From positions 1 through 27,964 of the forward strand of contig USAV01000014.1 of assembly GCA_900552715.1 (NCBI GenBank): DNA of 27,964 bases, in the 5' to 3' direction. The stretch comes from an uncultured Veillonella sp. GTDB lineage: Bacteria; Bacillota; Negativicutes; Veillonellales; Veillonellaceae. Below the pieces are notes generated by a model. That model searched no databases and was not told where the DNA came from. It saw only the letters and a program-made list of their open reading frames with translations. Position numbers and translations under genes: made by a program. Below, one piece after another: positions 1 through 7,946 of the stretch (positions within the stretch are counted from its first letter, which is position 1; every line of letters starts with the position of its first letter).

Positions 1-1382
1 TTCTCTGGAATTGTGACAGGCAAATTCAAATACTCGCCAATACTTGGGCCTAGACTAGGGGCTGTGCCACCTACTACCACGATTTGAGCAGGCACAAATA
101 CATCGGGATTCACAATATCCGCTACTACATAGATAGGTCGTTTATTTTCTGCCTTTACCACCTCATCTATACCTCGCTGAATTGTTTGCAACGCCTTATT
201 TACGATTGATTTCGCAACGGCAGAAGCAGTTACATTCCCTGCTAATTGTTGTTGAGTCTGAGCTCTATCTCCGTTTGTACTAGCATTTAGTCTATTAGCC
301 AATACCTCCATAGCTCGTTCAGCTAATCCAACCTTACCATAGCTCGCATACCCTAGTACGATGAGAGCATCCCCTAGTGTAGGTTCTGTCCCACCTAATG
401 CTACCGATGGGCCCACCCGTTCAGGTCCGACAGTAATTTCACCATCTACAACGCGAACAACAGATTCACCGCCAATACCAACAGAGGTAATGGCAAAGGA
501 GCGTACCGCACTTGGATATTCACGAATAGATACACCACTTTTAGTCATCAACGGTCTGCCTTGTTTCCACAAAGAAATATCTGTAGTGGTACCGCCAATA
601 TCTAACGCAACTGTATGTTCATTCCCAATAGCTCCAAGAGCAGATAAGCCCAGTACGGTTGCCGCAGGTCCTGTAAAAGCGGTCTCTACTGGTCTACTCA
701 CCATATGTTCCATAGGCAAAGAACCTCCATCGGCCTTTAATATATGAAGTGGAGCCTTAATGTTTCGCACCCTTAACGCATCTTCTACATTCTTCTTAAA
801 TACTGTAAATACCGGTGTTACAGCGCTATTAAAATATGCGCTAATAGTGCGACGCGGAAAATTCAAAGAGCCGCTTAATAAGCTGCCATTAGAGATAGTA
901 TTATATCTATCTTTCAATGCTTCTGTTATAGATAATTCTTCTTGAGGATTCCGTACCCCAAATTTAGCAGATACAGCAGCCAAATCTGTGCCACTGCGAG
1001 ATTGTACCATTTCGGCTATATGTCGAACTGCATTTGTAGGTGTACGTTCCACCACAATACCTCTATGATCAGTATAACCTTGAAGATAGACAGGATTTAC
1101 AGGGAAAATATCATCCACATTTCGCCCAGGGCCCGTTACTACATAAAGATCTACAACTTGTTCCTTCTCTTCTACGATGGTGTTTGTTACCACAGTAGTA
1201 GACAGCGTAACTTGATCAATATTTGTAGTATCACAATGTTGGAGAATGGCATCAAGGGCCTCGCCTATACCTTGCATTAAATTATCTTTTGTAGTCCGTC
1301 TTTTAGCAGATGCTACTACACGATGACCATCGATGATGACTGCATCTGTGAAAGTACCACCTACGTCTAAACCTAGTAACAT
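1..1382 (-). CDS. Hydantoinase/oxoprolinase family protein (N-terminal 460 residues; 3' end outside window)
   Basis: Reading the minus strand from the ATG at 1382 gives an open frame of about 460 codons with no stop before the window edge. It starts MLLGLDVGGTFTDAVIIDG, the ATPase-type nucleotide-binding motif of the hydantoinase/oxoprolinase N-terminal domain. Around residues 225-280 it has the second phosphate motif of the HyuA domain (ALDIGGTTTDISLW), after a conserved KADGGS and a FTGPAA segment. An AGGAGG ribosome binding site lies 4 bases before the start. Family members hydrolyse cyclic amides such as hydantoins or 5-oxoproline with ATP, or act as a subunit of acetone/acetophenone carboxylase-like enzymes; the substrate cannot be read from sequence. 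It lies just behind the terminator of the CofE-like gene, with only about 20 bases between T-tract and start codon, so it may depend on readthrough. Family sure, substrate unknown. Confidence 0.88.
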   Translation of the reverse strand, partial: MLLGLDVGGTFTDAVIIDGHRVVASAKRRTTKDNLMQGIGEALDAILQHCDTTNIDQVTLSTTVVTNTIVEEKEQVVDLYVVTGPGRNVDDIFPVNPVYLQGYTDHRGIVVERTPTNAVRHIAEMVQSRSGTDLAAVSAKFGVRNPQEELSITEALKDRYNTISNGSLLSGSLNFPRRTISAYFNSAVTPVFTVFKKNVEDALRVRNIKAPLHILKADGGSLPMEHMVSRPVETAFTGPAATVLGLSALGAIGNEHTVALDIGGTTTDISLWKQGRPLMTKSGVSIREYPSAVRSFAITSVGIGGESVVRVVDGEITVGPERVGPSVALGGTEPTLGDALIVLGYASYGKVGLAERAMEVLANRLNASTNGDRAQTQQQLAGNVTASAVAKSIVNKALQTIQRGIDEVVKAENKRPIYVVADIVNPDVFVPAQIVVVGGTAPSLGPSIGEYLNLPVTIPE

Positions 1383-1401
1383 ACGACCTCCTAATTAGTA
1401 T

Positions 1402-1440
1402 AAAAAAAGCTGTACCCATCTCTATGTGATGAGTACAGCC
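1402..1440 (-). terminator. Intrinsic terminator after the CofE-like gene
   Basis: On the minus strand a stem GCTGTAC/GTACAGC (1433-1439 with 1409-1415) is followed by seven T (1402-1408). It lies directly after the stop of the CofE-like gene and about 20 bases before the start codon of the hydantoinase-like gene. Confidence 0.85.
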
Positions 1441-1445
1441 TTCTG

Positions 1446-2096
1446 TTATTTACCAGATACAGATGCGTAATTTTTAATGATAACAATCGGAGTCATTTGG
1501 CTATCATTACCAAATGGATTGTCAATCAACAATTGTGCAATTTTATTACCGTCAATGCCACGGCTTGTACCTAACACAGCGGAACGTTTCAAGTCATTAA
1601 CGTCAGCTACAACAGCTCCATAACAGCCTGTGCGAGATACGATTTTCTCAGCTACTTTATCTGGATCCTTTGGACCAAATACAATGTGCTTGTCGAATGG
1701 AGGCATTGTACCAGTTACATCATCTGTTAAAGATGCTGCACGAGCAATTGCATAGAATACACCTGGTTTGCGGAAAATCTTAGCAATAGCGCCTAAAATG
1801 AAGGCACCCAATACTTTCCATTTACCATCTAGATTCATAGCGGATTGCATGCCATAAATGGATGCCATAGAGCCATCTGGATGGATAAAGCGATTAATTA
1901 AACGAGCTTGCCAGCAAACATTTAACTCTTCAGGACGTGTAAAACGACCTTGTGTAATAGCCACTACAGATTCAGCTACACATACGATATCTTCAGGTCC
2001 AATATTATGACCGCCAAATTCAACGATAGCATCCACGATGTCATCATTATCTGTAAGAATACGTGTTGGCACACATACTAACTCTAATTCTGCCAT
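1446..2096 (-). CDS. CofE-like (coenzyme F420-0:L-glutamate ligase domain) protein
   Basis: 216 residues, soluble, no signal peptide. The N-terminal half contains EDIVCVAESVVAITQGR, which resembles the start of the CofE fold (D-hydrophobic-VVAEK-x-GR). Later come LTDDVTG and a basic/Gly segment AVLGTSRGIDGNKIAQLL, and the C-terminus holds DNPFGNDSQMTPIVIIK. CofE adds gamma-linked glutamate to F420-0 in archaea and actinobacteria; similar stand-alone proteins occur in bacteria without F420 and have no agreed function. No F420 gene is seen here, so the true acceptor is unknown. The gene is last in the thioesterase-racemase unit, 12 bases after the membrane protein gene, and ends at a strong terminator. 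Family assignment is from remembered motif pattern and is moderate. Confidence 0.65.
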   Translation of the reverse strand: MAELELVCVPTRILTDNDDIVDAIVEFGGHNIGPEDIVCVAESVVAITQGRFTRPEELNVCWQARLINRFIHPDGSMASIYGMQSAMNLDGKWKVLGAFILGAIAKIFRKPGVFYAIARAASLTDDVTGTMPPFDKHIVFGPKDPDKVAEKIVSRTGCYGAVVADVNDLKRSAVLGTSRGIDGNKIAQLLIDNPFGNDSQMTPIVIIKNYASVSGK

Positions 2097-2108
2097 TGTT
2101 ATGCCTCC

Positions 2109-2648
2109 TTATTGAACCAATGCTGCTTGAACTTCTTCAGCAGTCAAACGAATACGTTGTTTATCGATATGATAATCTGTACGACCTACGATTTGGTAGT
2201 AAATATCGATGTCCATATAAGGGAAGCCCTTAATATCTTCACGAATATTGCCATTTTTACCTGTTAAGGTAACGAATACACGAATAGTACCACCTTTGCG
2301 AGGTTTGATGATAACAGCTTCAAAATAACCATCATGACGAGGACGATTAATGTCCATAGCCCATGCATGTACTTTCACAGCATCAAAATGTTCCTCTGGC
2401 AACAATGGACGTGGGAACAAGTCCATAATTGTACCAAGTTGACGTCCTTTGTTCACAAATGGAATATCACAGAACAAGGTAATAGATTCAAAATTACGGT
2501 CAGATACTTGGAAGTTTGTTGCACGTTTTGGCAATAAAATAACCTTTTCATTACCTTGTTTCAATACGAACAAACGGAATAATAAATACAAAGCTGCAAT
2601 AGCTACAATAATAGCTATTACTACACTTAGGATGTTATAAAACCACAT
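2109..2648 (-). CDS. Single-span membrane-anchored protein of unknown function
   Basis: 179 residues. Residues 4-28 form one hydrophobic helix (ILSVVIAIIVAIAALYLLF) with no cleavage site, followed by a hydrophilic domain of about 145 residues that is rich in beta-prone segments (ESITLFCDIPFVNKG, YFEAVIIKPRKGGTIRVFVTL, YMDIDIYYQIVGRTDYHI). This predicts a membrane-anchored beta-rich domain, probably facing the periplasm or cytoplasmic face; the orientation is not clear. I do not recognise the family. It lies 12 bases after the racemase stop and 12 before the CofE-like start, so it is almost certainly co-transcribed with both. Confidence 0.75.
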   Translation of the reverse strand: MWFYNILSVVIAIIVAIAALYLLFRLFVLKQGNEKVILLPKRATNFQVSDRNFESITLFCDIPFVNKGRQLGTIMDLFPRPLLPEEHFDAVKVHAWAMDINRPRHDGYFEAVIIKPRKGGTIRVFVTLTGKNGNIREDIKGFPYMDIDIYYQIVGRTDYHIDKQRIRLTAEEVQAALVQ

Positions 2649-2660
2649 AGGGCATCTCCT

Positions 2661-3464
2661 TTATAATGTAATATGTTCAATGCTGCGACGACTTGTATCA
2701 AGGAACGAGGCGCTCAGCGTATCACCAAGCTCAATATCCTTTGTAAAATACAATGACACAGTACCCGCCGTTTTTTGAGGGTTAAACAAATCTTTACCCT
2801 CTAATCTGCGGCGAACAAGTTCACTCGTTTCAAAAGCAGGGTCGATGAATTGAATGCGCCCTGACGTTAGTTCCTCTAGCAAAGGTTGTACAAATGGGAA
2901 ATGAGTACAGCCCAAAACTACGACCTCAATTTCTCGGGACAATAAAGGTTCTAGATATTCAGTACATACATCACGTACAAAATAATCATCTAAATGACCT
3001 TGCTCAATGAGACCGGCTAATTCAGGACAAGGCTGTTCCCAAACAAACACTTCATGATCAACTTCAAGGGCTACATGTTTATGAATATGACTATTCACAG
3101 TCGCTACCGTCGCCATGATACCAATCGTCTTGCTTTTGCTTTGACTAATCGCTGTTTTCACACCTTGTGACACACCAATAACTGGTACAGATACGCGTTC
3201 GCGCACCGCATCAAGGGCTACAACAGTAAACGTATTGCAAGCAATGACCATCAATTTAACAGGCTGTTTTTCAAGAGCCTCTGCAATACGACAAGCTAAA
3301 TATGTAATTTCATCATCACTGCGATTCCCTACAGGATTATTCGCATTGTCGCCAATATAGATGAAGTCTTCGTTAGGAAATTGTTCTTGTAAGACCTTTA
3401 AAACAGATAGCCCGCCTACACCGGAGTCAAATACACCGATAGGCAATTGTTGTACATTACTCAT
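2661..3464 (-). CDS. murI: Glutamate racemase
   Basis: 267 residues from the ATG at 3464. It interconverts L- and D-glutamate for peptidoglycan, in the cytoplasm, without cofactor. Seen: GVFDSGVGG (Asp13-Ser14), the catalytic cysteine segments VIACNT (Cys76) and VLGCTH (Cys186), with His188. The start is chosen because GAGGAG lies 7 bases upstream; an upstream in-frame ATG at 3479 has no such site. The frame overlaps the end of the thioesterase gene by 8 bases, which suggests translational coupling. Odd: the usual substrate-pocket PYG triplet is PVG here (residues 44-46), the preceding DTA is DNA, and the motif after Cys76 is NTFT rather than NTAT/NTAS. Overall similarity to Bacillus racemases is still clear along the length. 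Specificity for glutamate is inferred. Confidence 0.92.
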   Translation of the reverse strand: MSNVQQLPIGVFDSGVGGLSVLKVLQEQFPNEDFIYIGDNANNPVGNRSDDEITYLACRIAEALEKQPVKLMVIACNTFTVVALDAVRERVSVPVIGVSQGVKTAISQSKSKTIGIMATVATVNSHIHKHVALEVDHEVFVWEQPCPELAGLIEQGHLDDYFVRDVCTEYLEPLLSREIEVVVLGCTHFPFVQPLLEELTSGRIQFIDPAFETSELVRRRLEGKDLFNPQKTAGTVSLYFTKDIELGDTLSASFLDTSRRSIEHITL

Positions 3465-3876
3465 TAGGCATCTCCTCAACAGCTGCTAACATAGGCTGAT
3501 AAAAAGTGTCGTCTAATCGCACAATTTTACCTGTTGATTTTGACATAAATGCATTCTTAGTCTCCCCTGTAGCTAGGAGAGCACCATCACTGGCACGGCG
3601 CATGCGATAGCGGAAAACCATCTGAGCACGTGTCATTTTAACCAAGTATGTTTCGATATGAAGCTCATCATCGAAATTTGCTGGTTCTTTATAATTGCAG
3701 GATACATTCATGATAGGAAATACAATATCCTCATTCATCATATCCCACAGGGTTACACCGATTTTACGAAGGAATTCAATGCGCGCCAGTTCAAACCATC
3801 TAAAATGGTTACTATGGTGTGCAATACCCATCATATCGGTTTCGTAAAAGCGTACATTTACTGAAGCAATATGCAT
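3457..3876 (-). CDS. YbgC-like acyl-CoA thioesterase (4HBT hotdog family)
   Basis: 139 residues, the normal length of a single hotdog domain. Residues 9-40 carry the 4-hydroxybenzoyl-CoA thioesterase signature: FYETDMMGIAHHSNHFRWFE with the catalytic-type Asp in YETD, then ARIEFLRKIG. The rest, with ETYLVKMTRAQMVFRYRM and ATGETKNAFM, fits the beta-sheet of the fold. Such enzymes hydrolyse short or medium acyl-CoA or acyl-ACP in the cytoplasm. No tol-pal genes are nearby, so a Tol-Pal role is not supported. First gene of the unit; a consensus promoter lies about 40 bases upstream. Confidence 0.85.
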   Translation of the reverse strand: MHIASVNVRFYETDMMGIAHHSNHFRWFELARIEFLRKIGVTLWDMMNEDIVFPIMNVSCNYKEPANFDDELHIETYLVKMTRAQMVFRYRMRRASDGALLATGETKNAFMSKSTGKIVRLDDTFYQPMLAAVEEMPNE

Positions 3877-3912
3877 ACATTTTTCCTTCTCTTTTCATAG
3901 AATACAATCTTC

Positions 3913-3941
3913 ATTGTATATCTATTACTTTAGCGTGTCAA
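3913..3941 (-). promoter_or_regulatory. Consensus sigma-70 promoter of the thioesterase-murI unit
   Basis: Minus strand: TTGACA (3936-3941), 17-base spacer, TACAAT (3913-3918). The -10 is about 37 bases from the thioesterase start codon. Six of six and five of six matches with ideal spacing. Confidence 0.85.
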
Positions 3942-3980
3942 ATTAATAAAGGCAGTTCAACCACAGAGGATCAAACTGCC
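3941..3980 (-). terminator. Probable terminator after the DUF1232 gene
   Basis: On the minus strand a 7-bp stem GGCAGTT/AACTGCC (3974-3980 with 3951-3957) and a T-rich tail TTTATTAATTT. The tail overlaps the -35 of the next promoter. The T-tract is interrupted, so termination may be incomplete. Confidence 0.65.
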
Positions 3981-3994
3981 TTACTTGGTAAAAG

Positions 3995-4339
3995 CTAGTT
4001 ACTGTTACCAAATGGGAAGTATTTTTTTGCATCTTCTTGATGGCTCGTTTTAATATAACGATTCGCAACCTTAAAGGCAAGTCCTAGTACCGCCACATCA
4101 TCTATCCATCCTAATACAGGGATTGTATCTGGAACAATGTCAATCGGTAACACGAGATACCCTAAGGCACCAGCAATGACTGCTTTTACATATTTTGGAG
4201 TGTCCTTGTCACGCATGCAGAGGAACAAGGTCACTGCCCGTTGTGCAAAGGCAAGCTTTTTACCATATCGCCCTAAAAAAGCGGCAAACTTAGATTCGTT
4301 AAAATACTTACCATATGTAATAATCTTTAATGGATTCAT
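3995..4339 (-). CDS. DUF1232 (YkvA-like) small membrane-associated protein
   Basis: 114 residues. The centre holds the DUF1232 signature: PKYVKAVIAGALGYLVLPID followed by IVPDTIPVLGWIDDVAVL, the typical Y-x-x-x-P-x-D-x-x-P-D-x-x-P-x-x-G-x-x-D-D pattern. Function of the family is unknown; it is usually a small helical membrane-linked protein. An AAGGA site lies 8 bases before the ATG. It starts 19 bases after the DUF697-like gene and is followed by a terminator, so the two form one transcription unit. Confidence 0.85.
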   Translation of the reverse strand: MNPLKIITYGKYFNESKFAAFLGRYGKKLAFAQRAVTLFLCMRDKDTPKYVKAVIAGALGYLVLPIDIVPDTIPVLGWIDDVAVLGLAFKVANRYIKTSHQEDAKKYFPFGNSN

Positions 4340-4358
4340 CGTAATAATCCTTTAGCGC

Positions 4359-5210
4359 CTATTTGCGCAAACCACCAATTTTATCTTTTGCTGTGTTAAC
4401 AGTATTTGCAGCAACATCTTTTGCTGTTTCTACAGCATCATTAGCTTTAGTTTTTGCAGTTTCTACTGCAGCTTGTGCAGAAGCTTTAGCCACTTCTACG
4501 CCGCCTTTAGCTAATTCTTTAGCTACGTCGATATTTTCTTTAGCCGCATCGATTTTATCTTTTGCTGCATCAGATACCTTTGCCACAACTTCTGCTGCAT
4601 TATCATGAAGTTGATATTTAGTTTCTGTATTCCATTTATCGATAGCAGGTGTTACTTTTTCTTCGTAAACTTGTTTCAAAGTTTCTTTAGCAAGACCTGT
4701 TTCATTAGCGATACCAGCCCAAACGTCGCGTTGACCTTGTGTGAAAGGAATGCTAGCGCTTGCATCACGGATGATGTCACCAGCAATAGCTTTACCGCTT
4801 TCAAGGAATTCTGCAACCATTGGTTTATAACGTTCGATATCAGAAGGCATACCATCTTGGATCCAGATATGTGCAATTTTACCAATTGCATATGTTAAAC
4901 CGATAGCAACAGGTACGCGAACTGCTTTAAGAGGGATCAAAAGGGATACAGCAGCTGTACCTACAGCTGTGCTAAGACCACCAACTAGACCCACTACGGC
5001 ACCAGATTGCAATTCTACATCGTAAAGATGTGCAATGCGAGTTACCATATACGTTGCATTGGCGCACAAAGCAACACTGCTGAATTTAGGGGATAATGCT
5101 AAAGCCGCCGCACGACCTGCACCCCAGAAAATAAATTGTTCAACTTGATAGTCACGATCTTGAGAACCATCCATAAGTGGCTCAAGTGTTACGCCATTAT
5201 ATTCTGCCAT
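4359..5210 (-). CDS. DUF697-like membrane protein with LEA-like amphipathic repeat tail
   Basis: 283 residues. Residues about 25-115 resemble DUF697/YcjF: a helix, then MVTRIAHLYDVELQSG, then two small-residue hydrophobic segments (VVGLVGGLSTAVGTAAVSLL and VPVAIGLTYAIGKIAHIWI). Residues about 205-283 are a run of 11-residue-like repeats built on AKDKIDAAKENIDVAK, VEVAKASAQAAVETAK and DAVETAKDVAANTVNTAK. This is a continuous amphipathic helix without Cys, similar to LEA or apolipoprotein-type repeats. Between them is a linker (120-200) that I do not recognise. Such tails bind membranes or protect proteins in other systems, but no function can be assigned here. First gene of a two-gene unit with the DUF1232 gene. 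Confidence 0.8.
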   Translation of the reverse strand: MAEYNGVTLEPLMDGSQDRDYQVEQFIFWGAGRAAALALSPKFSSVALCANATYMVTRIAHLYDVELQSGAVVGLVGGLSTAVGTAAVSLLIPLKAVRVPVAIGLTYAIGKIAHIWIQDGMPSDIERYKPMVAEFLESGKAIAGDIIRDASASIPFTQGQRDVWAGIANETGLAKETLKQVYEEKVTPAIDKWNTETKYQLHDNAAEVVAKVSDAAKDKIDAAKENIDVAKELAKGGVEVAKASAQAAVETAKTKANDAVETAKDVAANTVNTAKDKIGGLRK

Positions 5211-5259
5211 AAGTATTCTCCTTTGTTGTGAACCAACTATAGGTCATATTATTAGTATT

Positions 5260-5268
5260 ATTATACCA
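5260..5268 (-). promoter_or_regulatory. Extended -10 promoter of the DUF697-like gene
   Basis: Minus strand TGGTATAAT, i.e. TATAAT at 5260-5265 with the TG of an extended -10 at 5267-5268. No good -35. The -10 is half inside an inverted repeat ATACCA-N6-TGGTAT (5263-5280), which could be an operator. Confidence 0.6.
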
Positions 5269-5347
5269 TTCTATTGGTATAAGGGGAATGAATTTTTACA
5301 ATTCTCCTAAAATTTAAAAAGCAAAATATTATCCAAGATTTTCAATA

Positions 5348-6115
5348 TTACCAACTAGTGAGACCACCATCGATAGTCCACGCAGCACCCGTTACAAAGG
5401 ACGCTTTACTACTCAATAAAAATACAATTACCTCTCCGATTTCATGAGGTTGACCAATACGACCTAATGGGTAATGTTGCCCCATTTCAGCCTTAGCAGC
5501 CTCTGCATCTTGTTGAGCATTGGCAATTTGCTTATCTACTAAGGATGTATCTACATCACCTGGACATACGCAGTTAACACGCACATTATGCGGTGCCATT
5601 TCTAGGGATAGAGATTTCGTAAAGCTCACTACCGCACCTTTTGAAGCGCCGTATACAGAACAAGCTACATTACCTTGTAAGCCTGCATCACTGGCTACTG
5701 TTACAATACTGCCCTTTGTAGAGCGCAAATAGGGTAATGCGGCTTGGCACAAAAAGACTGTACCTTTTACATTGGTGCCAAACATTTCATCAAAGGCTGC
5801 CTCTGTTACATCAGATAGCAATTCTTCTTCATAGTAACCTGCTGCTGTTACGAGAGCAGATACACCACCAAACAATTTAACTGTTTCTTTTACAATACGC
5901 TGACAATCTTCAATCTTGGATACATCACCTTGAACGTACTGCACTCTTGAAGAATAGCGGCGCAATTTCATCTTAGCCTTTTGTCCTGATTTTTCATCAC
6001 GACCATTGATAACAACACACCAACCTTCTTTAAGGAGCAATTTTGCCGTAGCAAATCCGATTCCCGATGTGCCACCACTAATCAATGCCACTTGTACATC
6101 ACTTTTATGAGGCAT
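5348..6115 (-). CDS. Short-chain dehydrogenase/reductase (FabG-like SDR)
   Basis: 255 residues, the classical SDR length. Seen: nucleotide-binding SGGTSGIG (residues 14-21), GDVSK after beta-4, TAAGYY (equivalent to NNAG), NVKG, the catalytic serine in VASDAG, YGASK with the active Tyr and Lys, and PGDVDT after beta-6. It will reduce or oxidise a carbonyl/alcohol with NAD(P)H in the cytoplasm. Substrate specificity cannot be read. The ASN-type position reads TAAG rather than NNAG. Last gene after TSUP (11-base gap) in the dat-metNI-yerC run. No clear terminator follows. Confidence 0.88.
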   Translation of the reverse strand: MPHKSDVQVALISGGTSGIGFATAKLLLKEGWCVVINGRDEKSGQKAKMKLRRYSSRVQYVQGDVSKIEDCQRIVKETVKLFGGVSALVTAAGYYEEELLSDVTEAAFDEMFGTNVKGTVFLCQAALPYLRSTKGSIVTVASDAGLQGNVACSVYGASKGAVVSFTKSLSLEMAPHNVRVNCVCPGDVDTSLVDKQIANAQQDAEAAKAEMGQHYPLGRIGQPHEIGEVIVFLLSSKASFVTGAAWTIDGGLTSW

Positions 6116-6126
6116 ACCTTGCCCTC

Positions 6127-6921
6127 CTACAATGTTGAAACATAGTCATAAACTAATTTCAACAACATCACTGTCGTTACCGACAAGAACACAACACGTA
6201 CTAATGAGGAACCCTTAGCTATGGCTAAATGAGATCCTAAGTAAGCGCCTATGATTTGACCTGCCCCTGTAGCAAGGCCATATTTAATATTAACGTGCCC
6301 TAAATATAAGAACACAAGTAAGGATGCTAAATTACTAGTAAAATTCAATATTTTTGCATTCGCAGAGGCATGCAAGAAGTCAAAGCCAGTAAATATAAAG
6401 CCCATAATTAAAAACGTACCTGTACCAGGGCCAATAAAGCCATCATAGATACCGATACCAAGAGCAAAGGCCATGCAGATATATAATGCTTTGCCCGCCA
6501 CCTGAGACGTACGATTTACCTCGCCCCAGTCCTTTTTAAATACCACAAATAGTGTGACAGCAACAAGAAGGACAATAATGATAGGTTTTACATATAACGG
6601 TGGCAACGATACGACGGCTAAGGTACCAAGCATGGATCCTATAAATGTAAAGGGTAGTAATTTGCGAACCAAAGAGAAATCAACCATATGATTTCTTAAA
6701 AATGTAATTGATGCACTACCAGCGCCAAAGATACTAGATAATTTATTACTACCTAATGCCATACTAGGCGGAAGATTCGTCAATAACATAGCAGGAACAG
6801 AAATTAGACCCCCACCGCCCACAATGGAGTCTACAAAGCCTGCAAAGGCGCCTGCTACAGCGAGCAAAACGAGAATTAGGATATCAAAGGGTAACCCCGT
6901 TACCTCAATAAGCCACTCCAT
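6127..6921 (-). CDS. TSUP (TauE/SafE) family membrane permease
   Basis: 264 residues with about eight hydrophobic segments. Residues 23-46 carry the family hallmark GFVDSIVGGGGLISVPAML, and a second, degenerate copy appears near residue 158 (GIGIYDGFIGPGTGTFLIMG), as in the two-fold repeat of TauE/SafE proteins. Members export or import sulfite, sulfoacetate, other organosulfur anions or small carboxylates across the inner membrane. The position beside methionine uptake genes fits a sulfur compound but this is inference. An AGGAGG site precedes the ATG, and an imperfect palindrome (6946-6971) lies between it and yerC. Confidence 0.88.
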   Translation of the reverse strand: MEWLIEVTGLPFDILILVLLAVAGAFAGFVDSIVGGGGLISVPAMLLTNLPPSMALGSNKLSSIFGAGSASITFLRNHMVDFSLVRKLLPFTFIGSMLGTLAVVSLPPLYVKPIIIVLLVAVTLFVVFKKDWGEVNRTSQVAGKALYICMAFALGIGIYDGFIGPGTGTFLIMGFIFTGFDFLHASANAKILNFTSNLASLLVFLYLGHVNIKYGLATGAGQIIGAYLGSHLAIAKGSSLVRVVFLSVTTVMLLKLVYDYVSTL

Positions 6922-6945
6922 ATAAACCTCCTACAGATAGCACAT

Positions 6946-6971
6946 CAACGGTCGCCAAAAGGCCACCGTTG
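6946..6971. repeat. 26-bp imperfect palindrome between yerC and the TSUP gene
   Basis: CAACGGT and ACCGTTG arms (6946-6952, 6965-6971), then a mismatch, then GCC-AAAA-GGC. As RNA it forms a stable hairpin with a 4-base loop. There is no T-tract in the direction of transcription, so it is not a normal terminator. It could be a processing or stability hairpin, or a protein-binding site. Confidence 0.6.
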
Positions 6972-6986
6972 TCATGCGTGTTTATG

Positions 6987-7283
6987 TTATTTTGCACCTA
7001 GACGATCAAGAGCTAATGTATAGCCATCAGCACCATAGACTAAGCATCGTTTCACACGACTAATGGTAGCCGTGCTTGCGCCTGTTTCTTCTACGATTTT
7101 TTCATAGCTATCACCTGCGCGTAACATTTTAGCTACTTGTAAGCGTTGAGATAGAGCTTTCAATTCATTAATCGTACAGATATCTTCGAAGAATGCATAG
7201 CATTCCTCTGTATTTTCAAGCGTTAAAATAGCGGTGAATAACTCATCGTTTTGCTGACTTCTCAATTTTTCATTGATGCTCAT
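6987..7283 (-). CDS. YerC/YecD-type TrpR-family DNA-binding protein
   Basis: 98 residues. N-terminal helices with NTEECYAFFEDICTINELKA and SQRLQVAKML match the TrpR-like fold of YerC. The helix-turn-helix is SYEKIVEETGASTATISRVK (about residues 58-77), followed by a conserved tail with GADGYTLAL. Known members are uncharacterised or have been linked to tryptophan or nucleotide genes. It lies 9 bases downstream of metI and is therefore a candidate local regulator of this operon, which is inference. Confidence 0.85.
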   Translation of the reverse strand: MSINEKLRSQQNDELFTAILTLENTEECYAFFEDICTINELKALSQRLQVAKMLRAGDSYEKIVEETGASTATISRVKRCLVYGADGYTLALDRLGAK

Positions 7284-7292
7284 AGGGTCCTC

Positions 7293-7946
7293 CTACTTCT
7301 TATTCATCGCTTTAGACCAAGCATCACCAATCATTTGTACTAATTGTACCAAAATGACCAAGATGATGATGGTAGCAATCATGATATCAGCTTGGAAACG
7401 TTGGTAACCATATCGGATAGCAATATCACCAAGGCCACCGCCGCCGATAGCACCGGCCATTGCAGAGTAACCGATAAGGTTAACGATAAGAACCGTTACA
7501 TTGTCGATAATTGTAGGCAATGCTTCAGGTAATAAAACCTTCCAAATAATTTGGAGTGGGCTTGCACCCATAGATTGAGCCGCCTCAATAACACCAAAGT
7601 TAATATCTTTAATAGATGTTTCTACAAGGCGCGCCAAGAATGGAATCGCCGCAATTGTTAACGGTACACAAGCAGCTGTTGTACCAATAGATGTACCTAC
7701 TACCATACGCGTAAATGGAATGATAGCTACCATCAAGATGATGAATGGTACGGAACGCGTTGCATTGACGATGGCACCTAATACTTTATTAAGCGCTACA
7801 TTTTCTAAAATATGGCCCTTAGATGTGACTACCAAAACAACACCGAGAGGAATACCAAGCAACATAGCCATAATCGTAGAGATAATGGTCATTTGCAATG
7901 TATCAAGGGTACCAGTTATGAGAAGGTTAATTATTTGCTCTGACAT
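7293..7946 (-). CDS. metI: Methionine ABC transporter permease MetI
   Basis: 217 residues with five hydrophobic segments. The EAA coupling motif is present at about residues 121-145 (EAAQSMGASPLQIIWKVLL), which contacts the ATPase. It forms the membrane dimer of the MetNIQ importer for L- and D-methionine. The gene overlaps the end of metN by 20 bases and has a GAGGTG site 7 bases before the ATG. yerC follows after 9 bases. Confidence 0.93.
   Translation of the reverse strand: MSEQIINLLITGTLDTLQMTIISTIMAMLLGIPLGVVLVVTSKGHILENVALNKVLGAIVNATRSVPFIILMVAIIPFTRMVVGTSIGTTAACVPLTIAAIPFLARLVETSIKDINFGVIEAAQSMGASPLQIIWKVLLPEALPTIIDNVTVLIVNLIGYSAMAGAIGGGGLGDIAIRYGYQRFQADIMIATIIILVILVQLVQMIGDAWSKAMNKK

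Noticed and set aside
361..1280. Plus-strand open frames in the first 1.3 kb
   Set aside because: They lie opposite the long hydantoinase/oxoprolinase reading frame, have no ribosome binding site and no recognisable protein pattern.
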